This document shows positions 42,000 through 49,651 of a DNA stretch of 64,000 nt, piece by piece (position 1 is the stretch's first letter; the number at the start of each line of letters is the position of its first letter). The notes beneath the pieces were generated by a model. It was not told where the DNA came from. It searched no databases and worked only from the letters and a program-made list of their open reading frames with translations. Source of the stretch: Hydrogenophaga sp. GTDB lineage: Bacteria; Pseudomonadota; Gammaproteobacteria; Burkholderiales; Burkholderiaceae_C. The stretch spans positions 1 through 64,000 of the forward strand of contig NZ_JAHCKK010000003.1 in assembly GCF_026125825.1 (NCBI RefSeq), written 5' to 3'. The position numbers were made by a program, and so were the translations under genes.

Positions 42000-42944
42000 T
42001 CAGACCTCGAAGCCCGCTGCCAGCGCCCCGCGCAGCCACACCACGAAGGCTGAGACCGCGCGGGGCACGTGGCTGGCGTAGGGGCGGATCGCGTAGATCT
42101 GCGGGCTGAAGCTGCCCACCGAGGCCCAGTCCTCCAGCACCTCCACCAGCTGGCCCGAGCGCAGCGCCGCCTGCGCGCTGAAGTCCGGCACCAGCGCGAT
42201 GCCCAGGCCGGCGATGGCGGCGTCGCGCAGGGCCTCGCTGTTGTTGGCGCAGAAGGGGCCCGACACCGGCACCGTGACCCGCTGGCGCGCCGCCTTGCGC
42301 CGGCCCTCGGGTGGCAGGAAATGCCAGGCCGGCGTGTCCTGCGCGCGCGGGTAGTGCAGGCAGGGGTGCTGGGCGAGATCCTGGGGCGTGGCCGGGTGGC
42401 CGTGGCGCCGCAGGTAGTCGCGGCTGGCCACCAGCACCGAGCGCGTGGCGCACAGCGGCCAGGCCACGTGCGTGTCCGGCGGCGCGGCGGTGTGGCGGAT
42501 CGCGAGGTCGAAGCCCTCGGTGGCCAGCGAGCAGAGCCGGTCTGACAGGTCCAGCTCCAGCCGCACCTTGGGATGCTCGCGCGCGAAGGCCGCGATGCGC
42601 GGCACCAGCTGCTGGCGCGCCAGCGCCACCGGGGCCGTGACCCGCACCAGGCCAGCCGGCTCGTCGGCCAGGTCGCGCACGCTGGAGAAGCTCAGCGCGA
42701 TGCGCTCGAACGGGTCGCGCAGGCCGTCCACCAGGCGCTGGCCGGCCTCGGTCAGCCGCACGCTGCGCGTGGTGCGCTGCACCAGGGGCAGGCCGGCGGC
42801 GCGCTCGAGCTCGCTGATGCGCTGGCTCATGGCCGCCTTGCTCACGCCCAGGCGCTGCGCCGAGGCGGTGTAGCTGCCCTGCTGCGCCAGCACGGTGAGC
42901 CAGTGCAGGTGCGTCCAGAGGTCTTCCACTTTTTTGTCGTTCAT
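42000..42944 (-). CDS. LysR-family regulator near mmsA
   Basis: A 314-residue LysR regulator of the common Burkholderiales type that starts EDLWTHLHWLTVLAQQGSYTASAQRLGVSKAAMSQRISELERAAGLPLVQRTTRSVRLTEAG. The effector domain follows with DLAIRHTAAPPDT and the IALVPDFSA segment. It diverges from mmsA and probably controls it. Start 42944 (MNDKK) is preferred to 42971. Confidence 0.92.
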   Translation of the reverse strand: MNDKKVEDLWTHLHWLTVLAQQGSYTASAQRLGVSKAAMSQRISELERAAGLPLVQRTTRSVRLTEAGQRLVDGLRDPFERIALSFSSVRDLADEPAGLVRVTAPVALARQQLVPRIAAFAREHPKVRLELDLSDRLCSLATEGFDLAIRHTAAPPDTHVAWPLCATRSVLVASRDYLRRHGHPATPQDLAQHPCLHYPRAQDTPAWHFLPPEGRRKAARQRVTVPVSGPFCANNSEALRDAAIAGLGIALVPDFSAQAALRSGQLVEVLEDWASVGSFSPQIYAIRPYASHVPRAVSAFVVWLRGALAAGFEV

Positions 42945-42950
42945 GGTTCT

Positions 42951-42972
42951 ATTGTTCACCATCGCAAACAAT
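42951..42972. promoter_or_regulatory. Candidate LysR site between regulator and mmsA
   Basis: ATTGTT (42951-42956) and AACAAT (42967-42972) are exact inverses 10 bases apart, directly upstream of the regulator start in a locally AT-rich stretch, and the T-N11-A spacing is present (T42955-A42967). Confidence 0.45.
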
Positions 42973-43056
42973 CAATTCAGACCAGGCCACTAGGCGGGGG
43001 GGGTGCCGCTGCCTAAACTGGCCTTCCTTCCTTCGCCACCTTCTCGCGAGAGCGCC

Positions 43057-44574
43057 ATGCCCACCATGCCCCACCCCATCGATCACTTCATCCACGGCGC
43101 CGTGAGCGCCGGCAGCTCGCCGCGCCGGCAGGACGTGTACAACCCCGCCACCGGCGCGGTGAGCGGCAAGGTTGCCCTGGCGAACGCGGCCGACGTGGGC
43201 GCGGCCGTGGCCGCCGCGCAGGCGGCTTTCCCGGCCTGGGCCGACACGCCGCCGATCCGCCGCGCGCGCGTGATGTTCAGGTTCCTGGAGCTGGTGAACC
43301 AGCACAAGGATGACCTGGCCCGCCTCATCACCGCCGAACACGGCAAGGTGTTCACCGACGCGCAGGGCGAGGTCTCGCGCGGCATCGACATCATCGAATT
43401 CGCCTGCGGCATCCCGCAACTGCTCAAGGGCGACTTCACCGACCAGGTGTCCACCGGCATGGACAACTGGACCCTGCGCCAGCCGCTCGGTGTGGTCGCC
43501 GGCATCACGCCCTTCAACTTCCCCGTGATGGTGCCCATGTGGATGTTCCCGGTGGCGATCGCCGCGGGCAACTGCTTCGTGCTCAAGCCCAGCCCGATCG
43601 ACCCCTCGCCCTCGCTGTTCATGGCCGAGCTGCTCAGGCAGGCCGGCCTCCCCGATGGCGTGTTCAACGTGGTGCAGGGCGATAAGGAGGCGGTGGACGC
43701 CCTGCTGGTGCACCCGGACGTGAAGGCCATCAGCTTCGTGGGCTCCACGCCGATTGCCAACCACATCTACGAAACGGGCGCGCGCCACGGCAAGCGCGTG
43801 CAGGCCCTGGGCGGCGCGAAGAACCACATGGTGGTGATGCCCGATGCCGACCTGGAGCAGGCGGTGGATGCGCTGATCGGCTCGGCCTACGGTTCGGCCG
43901 GCGAGCGCTGCATGGCCATCAGCGTGGCGGTGCTGGTGGGCGACGTGGCCGAGCGCATCATGCCCAAGCTGATCGAGCGCACCAAGGCGCTCAAGGTGCT
44001 CAACGGCACCAACCTCGCGGCCGAGATGGGCCCCATCGTCACCGCCGCCGCACACACGCGCATCGCGGGGTACATCGAGGCCGGCGCGAAAGAGGGCGCC
44101 ACCCTGCTAGTGGACGGCCGTGGCTTCCAGGGCAGCGACGCCGGCGAGGGCTGCGACCAGGGTTTCTGGATGGGCGGCACGCTGTTCGACCACGTGACCA
44201 CCGACATGAAGATCTACAGGGAAGAGATTTTCGGCCCGGTGCTCAGCTGCGTGCGCGTGCCCGACTTCGCCAACGCGGTGCAGATCATCAACGACCACGA
44301 GTTCGGCAACGGGGTGAGCTGCTTCACGCGCGATGGCAACGTGGCGCGCGAGTTCGCGCGGCGCATCCAGGTCGGCATGGTGGGCATCAACGTGCCCATC
44401 CCGGTGCCCATGGCCTGGCACGGTTTCGGTGGGTGGAAGAAGAGCCTGTTTGGCGACATGCACGCCTACGGGGAGGAGGGCGTGCGCTTCTACACCAAGC
44501 AGAAGTCCATCATGCAGCGCTGGCCTGAAAGTATCGGGAAAGGTGCCGAGTTCATCATGCCGACTGCGAAGTAG
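43057..44574 (+). CDS. mmsA: Methylmalonate-semialdehyde dehydrogenase (CoA-acylating)
   Basis: A 505-residue CoA-dependent aldehyde dehydrogenase that turns (methyl)malonate semialdehyde into propionyl- or acetyl-CoA in valine, inositol or beta-alanine breakdown. Visible: [48 protein letters not shown] and the catalytic Cys in [11 protein letters not shown]. Start at 43057 (MPTMPHP); ATG 43066 is also possible. It is divergent from the LysR gene and followed by a hairpin repeat and a GMC oxidoreductase. An alcohol-to-semialdehyde-to-CoA path with the GMC enzyme is a reasonable guess. Confidence 0.94.
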   Translation: MPTMPHPIDHFIHGAVSAGSSPRRQDVYNPATGAVSGKVALANAADVGAAVAAAQAAFPAWADTPPIRRARVMFRFLELVNQHKDDLARLITAEHGKVFTDAQGEVSRGIDIIEFACGIPQLLKGDFTDQVSTGMDNWTLRQPLGVVAGITPFNFPVMVPMWMFPVAIAAGNCFVLKPSPIDPSPSLFMAELLRQAGLPDGVFNVVQGDKEAVDALLVHPDVKAISFVGSTPIANHIYETGARHGKRVQALGGAKNHMVVMPDADLEQAVDALIGSAYGSAGERCMAISVAVLVGDVAERIMPKLIERTKALKVLNGTNLAAEMGPIVTAAAHTRIAGYIEAGAKEGATLLVDGRGFQGSDAGEGCDQGFWMGGTLFDHVTTDMKIYREEIFGPVLSCVRVPDFANAVQIINDHEFGNGVSCFTRDGNVAREFARRIQVGMVGINVPIPVPMAWHGFGGWKKSLFGDMHAYGEEGVRFYTKQKSIMQRWPESIGKGAEFIMPTAK

Positions 44575-44575
44575 C

Positions 44576-44640
44576 CCCCCTGCGCGCCTTCGGCGCTTTC
44601 CCCCGAAGGGGGGGACGCTGTCTTGGGCCGGCGCAGCCGG
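44576..44640. repeat. Triple-hairpin intergenic repeat
   Basis: Three short hairpins in a row just after the mmsA stop: GCGCC-TTC-GGCGC (44584-44596), CCCCC-GAA-GGGGG (44600-44612) and CCGGC-GCA-GCCGG (44628-44640). I recall very similar C-rich hairpin strings dispersed between genes in Comamonadaceae. It may end mmsA transcription or be a mobile short repeat. Confidence 0.55.
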
Positions 44641-44702
44641 ACCCTTGACAGCCCTGGTATCTTCGCCGGCGACGTCACAACGAAAACAACAGTGAGACAA
44701 GC

Positions 44703-46361
44703 ATGAGTGAGACGACCTTCGACTACATCGTGATCGGCGGCGGCACCGCCGGCTGCCTGATGGCCAACCGGCTGTCTGCCGACCGGAGCAAGCGCGTGCT
44801 GCTCATCGAGGCCGGTCGCAAGGACGACTACCACTGGATCCACATCCCCGTGGGTTATCTCTACTGCATCGGCAACCCGCGCACCGACTGGCTCTACCAG
44901 ACCGAGGCCGAGGCCGGGCTCAATGGCCGCGCGCTGCGTTACCCGCGTGGCAAGACGCTGGGCGGCTGCTCCAGCATCAACGGCATGATCTACATGCGCG
45001 GCCAGTCGCGCGATTACGACCAGTGGGCCGCGCTCACCGGCGACGATGCCTGGCGCTGGGAGAACGCGCTGCCCGACTTCAAGCGCCACGAGAACCACTA
45101 CCTGGGCGACGAGCAGAACGCCGCCCAGCGCGACCCCAACTTCCGCGCATACCACGGCCACGGCGGCGAATGGCGCGTGGAGAAGCAGCGCCTGCGCTGG
45201 GACGTGCTCGACGCCTTCGCCCAGGCCGCGCAGCAGGCCGGCATCCCGCACACCACCGACTTCAACCGAGGCGACAACGAGGGCGTGGGCTACTTCCAGG
45301 TGAACCAGAAGGCAGGCCTGCGCTGGAACACCGCGCGCGCCTTCCTGCGCCCGACCTGCTATGGCCGGCCCAACTTCGAGCTGTGGAACAGCGCGCAGGT
45401 CACGCGCCTGGTGACACAGCGCGGTGCCGACGGCGAACTGCGCTGCACCGGCGTGGCCGTGTGGGATGGCGTGGCCCATGTGACGGCCGAAGCCACCAGC
45501 GAGGTGGTGCTCTGCGCCGGCAGCATCGGCTCGCCGCAGATCCTGCAGCTCTCGGGCATCGGCCCGGCCGGGCTGCTGCGCCAGCACGGCATCGACGTGG
45601 TGGTGGACCTGCCGGGCGTGGGCGCCAACCTGCAGGACCACCTGCAGATCCGCTCGGTGTACACCGTCAACGGCGCGCCCACGCTCAACGTGCTGTCCTC
45701 CTCGTGGATGGGCAAGGCGCGCATCGGGCTGGAATACCTGTTCAAGCGCAGCGGGCCCATGAGCATGGCCCCGTCGCAGCTCGGTGCCTTCACGCGCAGC
45801 GACCCGGCCCGGCCCTACGCCAACCTGCAGTACCACGTGCAACCCCTCTCGCTGGAGGCCTTCGGCGAGCCGCTGCACAGCTTCCCGGCGTTCACCGCCA
45901 GCGTGTGCAACCTCAACCCCACGAGCCGGGGCACGGTGACCATCCGCAGCGCGAACTTCGCGGACGCGCCGCTGATCGCGCCGAACTACCTCAGCACGCC
46001 CGAAGACCGGCAGGTCGCGGCCGACAGCCTGCGCGTGACGCGCAGGATCGTCGCGCAGCCGGCGCTGGCCAGGTACCAGCCCGAGGAATTCAAGCCCGGC
46101 CCGCAGTACCAGACCGACGAGGAACTCGCGCGCCTGGCCGGCGACATCGCCACCACCATCTTCCACCCGGTGGGCACCACCCGCATGGGCCGCGCCGACG
46201 ACCCGATGGCCGTCGTCGACAGCCACCTGCGTGTGCGCGGTGTGGCCGGGTTGCGCGTGGTGGACGCGGGCGTGATGCCCACCATCACCAGCGGCAACAC
46301 CAACAGCCCCACGCTCATGATCGCGGAGAAGGCCGCTGCCTGGATCATGGCCGGGGACTGA
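44703..46361 (+). CDS. GMC-family FAD oxidoreductase (choline/alcohol dehydrogenase-like)
   Basis: A 552-residue flavoprotein. FAD-binding GGGTAGCLMANRLS at the N-terminus, then TLGGCSSINGMIYMRGQSRDYDQWA, the second GMC signature AGSIGSPQILQLSGIGP, and the C-terminal catalytic HPVGTTRMG with SGNTNSPTLMIAEKAA (His plus Asn pair). It is of the AlkJ/BetA-like subgroup that oxidises aliphatic alcohols in the membrane-associated respiratory chain. It lies 128 bases after mmsA in the same direction. The substrate is unknown. Confidence 0.93.
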   Translation: MSETTFDYIVIGGGTAGCLMANRLSADRSKRVLLIEAGRKDDYHWIHIPVGYLYCIGNPRTDWLYQTEAEAGLNGRALRYPRGKTLGGCSSINGMIYMRGQSRDYDQWAALTGDDAWRWENALPDFKRHENHYLGDEQNAAQRDPNFRAYHGHGGEWRVEKQRLRWDVLDAFAQAAQQAGIPHTTDFNRGDNEGVGYFQVNQKAGLRWNTARAFLRPTCYGRPNFELWNSAQVTRLVTQRGADGELRCTGVAVWDGVAHVTAEATSEVVLCAGSIGSPQILQLSGIGPAGLLRQHGIDVVVDLPGVGANLQDHLQIRSVYTVNGAPTLNVLSSSWMGKARIGLEYLFKRSGPMSMAPSQLGAFTRSDPARPYANLQYHVQPLSLEAFGEPLHSFPAFTASVCNLNPTSRGTVTIRSANFADAPLIAPNYLSTPEDRQVAADSLRVTRRIVAQPALARYQPEEFKPGPQYQTDEELARLAGDIATTIFHPVGTTRMGRADDPMAVVDSHLRVRGVAGLRVVDAGVMPTITSGNTNSPTLMIAEKAAAWIMAGD

Positions 46362-46389
46362 GCCGGTCCCCCGGTGCCTCTGGATTCGG

Positions 46390-46701
46390 TCACCTCAATC
46401 TGCCGACGTATTGGTGCCCGTCGGGTGTGGACGCGCTGCGCAGCGCATCGGCCGCCACGTCGAGCAGGGTCTTGCGCGGCGGCACCCCCATGGCGGGGAT
46501 GGCGGCCTCCAGTTTTTCCGCCCAGGCCAGCAGCTCCTCGTGCCCGTCGCTGGCGGCTTTTTCCCGCGCATGGCGCACGATCTCGCGCGCGTAGTCGGCG
46601 TTGGTGGCCATCCACTCCGTGTCCGTCACCCGCCCGGTCTTGCGCCGCAGCAGCACGTGCAGGTGGGCGGCGATGGCGAAGGGGTCGGGTGCGCTGCTCA
46701 T
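46390..46701 (-). CDS. Small helical protein, unknown
   Basis: A 103-residue, largely helical, charged cytoplasmic protein (IAAHLHVLLRRKTGRVTDTEWMATNADYAREIVRHAREKAASDGHEELLAWAEKLEAAIP). It starts 9 bases after the stop of the second ammonium channel, so it is probably co-transcribed from the sigma-54 promoter. No family recognised. It is convergent with the GMC gene. Confidence 0.65.
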   Translation of the reverse strand: MSSAPDPFAIAAHLHVLLRRKTGRVTDTEWMATNADYAREIVRHAREKAASDGHEELLAWAEKLEAAIPAMGVPPRKTLLDVAADALRSASTPDGHQYVGRLR

Positions 46702-46710
46702 GGGGGCCGC

Positions 46711-48075
46711 TCAGTGGCCGAGCTGTTCGTTGTGCAGGGAGACGTCCAGCCCTGCGCGCTCCATGCCCTCGCGCACGCGCAAGGTGGTGAAGCGCGAGGT
46801 GATCCACAGCACCACGGCCGTCATCACCAGGCTGTAGGCCAGCACCGCCACGCAGGCGATCAGCTGGGAAAGCAGGCTCGCCTGCACGCCCGAGATGGCC
46901 GGATCGGCCAGCACGCCGGTGAGCAGCGCGCCCACCAGGCCGCCCACGCCGTGCACGCCGAACACGTCCAGCGAATCGTCTGCGCGCAGCTGGCGCTTGA
47001 GCGCCGTGGCGCCCCAGTAGCAGGCCACGCCGGCCACCAGGCCGATGAGGAGCGCACCGCGCGGTGTGACAAAGCCGGCCGCCGGCGTGATCGCCACCAG
47101 CCCGGCGACCACGCCCGAGCACAGGCCCAGCAGCGAGGCGCGCTTGCGCGCCAGCCACTCGGCCGCCATCCAGGCGATGGCGCCCGAGGCGGCGGCCACG
47201 TGGGTGACCAGCAGGGCCAGGCCCGCGCGGCCATCGGCGGCCAGGGCCGAACCGGCGTTGAAGCCGAACCAGCCCACCCACAGCAGCCCGGTGCCGGCCA
47301 TGGTCAGGCCCAGGTTGAACGGCACGAAGGCTTCCTGGCCGTAGCCCGAGCGAGGGCCGAGCGCGTAGGCACACACCAGCGCGGCCGCGCCGGCATTGAT
47401 GTGCACCACCGCGCCGCCGGCGAAATCCAGCGCGCCCAGCTGCGCGAGCCAGCCCCCCGGCTCCCACACCCAGTGCGCGATCGGCGCGTACACCAGCAGC
47501 AGCCACAGGCCGGCGAACAGCAGCAGCGCGCCGAAATGCATGCGCTCGACCAGAGCGCCCACCACGAGCGCGCAAGTGATGATGGCGAACGTGAGCTGGA
47601 ACATGGCGAACACCGATTCCGGCACATGCTGGGCGATGTGGCTGACCGCCACCTGGCCGGTGCTCCCCAGGTACTCCATGCCCGAGAAGCCCATGCGGCC
47701 GAGGCCCCCGATGAACCCGCCCAGCGCGCCGCCGGGGGTGAAGGCCAGCGAATAGGTCAGCGCGAACCACAGCACGCTGACCACGGCAGCGATGCCGACC
47801 ACGCTGGCCATGGTGTTGATCACGTTCAGGCGGCGCACCATGCCGCCGTAGAACAAGGCAATGCCCGGCAGGGTCATGAGCAGCACCAGGGCGGTGCTGA
47901 CCATGAGCCAGGCGGTGTCGGCCCCCTGGATGGCGCTGGCGGCGACCAGCCCTGGTGCATCCAGTGCGACTTTTGTCACGGAATCTGCGGCTGAGGCCCG
48001 AGAGCTGGCCAAAAGCGGCCAGAGCAAGGTGGGCAGGAGCCGGCCCAACCGAACGAAATAGCGGTATTGGTGCAT
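46711..48075 (-). CDS. Second AmtB-type ammonium channel
   Basis: A 454-residue Amt channel, only moderately similar to the one at 54-1451. It has a signal peptide (ASSRASAAD) and a short non-acidic N-terminal region. Core motifs are intact: FYGGMVR, DFAGGAVVHINAG (first His and Asp), GWFGFNAGS, DVFGVHGVGG (second His). The C-terminal tail is short and ends LHNEQLGH. No glnK lies beside it. A sigma-54 promoter and NtrC-like site upstream indicate nitrogen-limitation control. Confidence 0.93.
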   Translation of the reverse strand: MHQYRYFVRLGRLLPTLLWPLLASSRASAADSVTKVALDAPGLVAASAIQGADTAWLMVSTALVLLMTLPGIALFYGGMVRRLNVINTMASVVGIAAVVSVLWFALTYSLAFTPGGALGGFIGGLGRMGFSGMEYLGSTGQVAVSHIAQHVPESVFAMFQLTFAIITCALVVGALVERMHFGALLLFAGLWLLLVYAPIAHWVWEPGGWLAQLGALDFAGGAVVHINAGAAALVCAYALGPRSGYGQEAFVPFNLGLTMAGTGLLWVGWFGFNAGSALAADGRAGLALLVTHVAAASGAIAWMAAEWLARKRASLLGLCSGVVAGLVAITPAAGFVTPRGALLIGLVAGVACYWGATALKRQLRADDSLDVFGVHGVGGLVGALLTGVLADPAISGVQASLLSQLIACVAVLAYSLVMTAVVLWITSRFTTLRVREGMERAGLDVSLHNEQLGH

Positions 48076-48108
48076 GAGTAGCTCTTTTCCAACGACGGAA
48101 TGAACACT

Positions 48109-48123
48109 GCATTTCCTGTGCCA
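48109..48123 (-). promoter_or_regulatory. Sigma-54 promoter of the second amt gene
   Basis: Read leftward, TGGCACAGGAAATGC has GG at -24 and GC at -12 with exact spacing, close to consensus TGGCAC-N5-TTGC. The start would be near 48097, leaving a leader of about 22 bases. Confidence 0.75.
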
Positions 48124-48152
48124 AATGGTGAAAAAGCAAGGGAAAGCCCGGA

Positions 48153-48169
48153 TGCACAGCCGTGGTGCG
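48153..48169. promoter_or_regulatory. NtrC-like enhancer site
   Basis: TGCACA-GCCGT-GGTGCG matches 10 of 12 defined bases of the NtrC consensus TGCACC-N5-GGTGCA. It is centred about 64 bases upstream of the predicted sigma-54 start. A perfect palindrome AGTGCATGCACT (48179-48190) nearby may be a second weak site. Confidence 0.6.
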
Positions 48170-48196
48170 GGCCGCTACAGTGCATGCACTCGCCAA

Positions 48197-48322
48197 CAGC
48201 GCCCAGCGCTGGTGACCGCGGGGGACCGAGGAGACAACCCAGTCCAATTCGAACAACGGTTACAGCGTCCCCTAGAGATGCCAGATTCCTCGAGCCGACC
48301 CCGCAAGGGTCGGCTTTTTTTT
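48197..48322 (+). ncRNA. Candidate structured RNA or leader upstream of a TSUP exporter
   Basis: No protein gene lies here, yet the segment ends in a perfect terminator. Stems seen: CAGCGC-CCA-GCGCTG (48197-48211); GGGGAC (48221-48226) with GTCCCC (48267-48272) enclosing AACC (48236-48239) / GGTT (48258-48261); then the terminator. It could be a free-standing small RNA (perhaps nitrogen-linked, given the neighbouring NtrC site) or a riboswitch/attenuator for the exporter that starts 41 bases later. It does not match tRNA, tmRNA, SRP or RNase P RNA as far as I can see. Confidence 0.4.
48294..48322 (+). terminator. Rho-independent terminator with no gene before it
   Basis: GCCGACCC (48294-48301) pairs perfectly with GGGTCGGC (48307-48314), followed by eight T. 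The gene to its left is on the other strand, so it must end an RNA that begins in the amt upstream region. Confidence 0.88.
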
Positions 48323-48362
48323 GCCTGCGGGGGCCTGGCGTCGCCCGGCGACAATCCCGGGC

Positions 48363-49124
48363 ATGGAACTCCTCCTTGTCTCGCTGGCGTCGCTGTTCGC
48401 CGGTTTCGTCGATTCGATCGTGGGTGGCGGCGGCCTCATCCTGGTGCCGGCGCTGTTCGCCATGTTTCCCACCACCCATCCCGCCACCTTGTTTGGCGTG
48501 AACAAGGGCGCGTCGGTCTGGGGCACGGCGGCGGCCACGCTGCAGTACGCCCGCCGCGTCGAGATGCCCTGGCACGCGCTGCTCCCGGCGGCGGCGGTGG
48601 GCTTTGCCGGGTCCATGGCGGGCGCCTGGACCGTCACGGTGATCTCCCCCGACTTCCTGCGCCGCGCCCTGCCGCTGGTCTTGCTGCTGGTGCTGGGCTA
48701 CACCCTGGCGCGCAAGGAGCTGGGCCGGCACCACACGCCGCGCTTCAGCGGCCGGCAGGAAATGCTGGCGGCCAGCCTGCTCGGTGGTGCCATCGGTTTC
48801 TACGACGGCTTTTTCGGCCCTGGCACGGGCAGCTTCTTCGTCTTCCTCTTCGTGCGCTGGCTGGGCTACGACTTCCTGCACGCCAGTGCCAGCGCCAAGC
48901 TGTTGAACACGGCCACGAACCTGGCCGCGCTGATGCTGTTCGCCTGGAAGGGCCATGTGTGGTGGCATTTCGTGCTCGCCATGGCCGTCGCCAACGTGGT
49001 GGGCAGCCTCTTGGGCACGCGGCTGGCGCTCAAGCATGGCAGCGGGTTTGTGCGCGTCGTGTTCATCGTGGTGGTGAGCGCGCTGATCCTCAAGACGACG
49101 TACGATGCCTGGATCCGGAGTTGA
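48363..49124 (+). CDS. TSUP/YfcA-like anion exporter
   Basis: A 253-residue inner-membrane protein with about eight helices of the TauE/SafE family, closest in style to YfcA. N-half motif: LFAGFVDSIVGGGGLILVPALFAMFPTTHPATLFGVNK; C-half repeat: GAIGFYDGFFGPGTGSFFVFLFVRWLGYDFLHASASAK. Start 48363 fits the first helix. It follows an orphan terminator by 41 bases. The substrate is unknown; sulfur oxyanions are typical. Confidence 0.92.
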   Translation: MELLLVSLASLFAGFVDSIVGGGGLILVPALFAMFPTTHPATLFGVNKGASVWGTAAATLQYARRVEMPWHALLPAAAVGFAGSMAGAWTVTVISPDFLRRALPLVLLLVLGYTLARKELGRHHTPRFSGRQEMLAASLLGGAIGFYDGFFGPGTGSFFVFLFVRWLGYDFLHASASAKLLNTATNLAALMLFAWKGHVWWHFVLAMAVANVVGSLLGTRLALKHGSGFVRVVFIVVVSALILKTTYDAWIRS

Positions 49125-49147
49125 TACCCACTTACAAGGAGTCTTCC

Positions 49148-49642
49148 ATGCCACCTCGTTCTCGTTGCGCACAAACCCTGGGTTTTCTGGGCTGGCTGGT
49201 GCTGGTCCTGCTCGCCGGCGGCCTGGGCGCGCTCGCGTCGGTGGAGGCGGCGTCGTTCTACGCACAGCTCAACCGGCCGGGTTGGGCGCCGCCTGCGGGC
49301 GTGTTCGGGCCGGTCTGGTCGTTGCTTTATGTGTTGATGGCGGTGGCGGCTTGGCTGGTCTGGCGCGAACCGGTCCAACCGTCGCGGGCGCCGGCGCTGG
49401 GGGTCTTCGTGCTGCAGCTGGCGGTCAATGCGCTGTGGTCCTGGCTGTTCTTTGCCTGGCACCGCGGGGCCTGGGCGTTGGCCGATGTGCTGCTGCTGGT
49501 GGCGCTGATCGCCGTCGCCATCGTGCTGTTTCGGCGCGTGCGCCCGCTGGCCGCGTGGCTGCTGCTGCCGTATCTGGCCTGGGTCGCTTTTGCCAGCGCG
49601 CTCACCTGGGCGGTGTGGCGGGCCAATCCGGGCGTGCTGTAG
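49148..49642 (+). CDS. TspO/MBR family membrane protein
   Basis: A 164-residue, five-helix protein of the TspO (translocator/benzodiazepine receptor) family, which binds porphyrins or other heterocycles. Signature: FYAQLNRPGWAPPAGVFGPVWSLLYVLMAVAAWLVW, then NALWSWLFFAWH, LLLPYLAWVAFASALTWAVWRANPG. Start at 49148 with AAGGAG nearby. It follows the TSUP gene by 23 bases, likely one operon, and converges on mrdA. Confidence 0.93.
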   Translation: MPPRSRCAQTLGFLGWLVLVLLAGGLGALASVEAASFYAQLNRPGWAPPAGVFGPVWSLLYVLMAVAAWLVWREPVQPSRAPALGVFVLQLAVNALWSWLFFAWHRGAWALADVLLLVALIAVAIVLFRRVRPLAAWLLLPYLAWVAFASALTWAVWRANPGVL

Positions 49643-49651
49643 CGCGCCGCC

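Noticed and set aside
48241-48262. AATTCGAAC near the orphan terminator as part of a tRNA
   Set aside because: The surrounding stems do not form a cloverleaf; the terminator hairpin follows instead of an acceptor stem.
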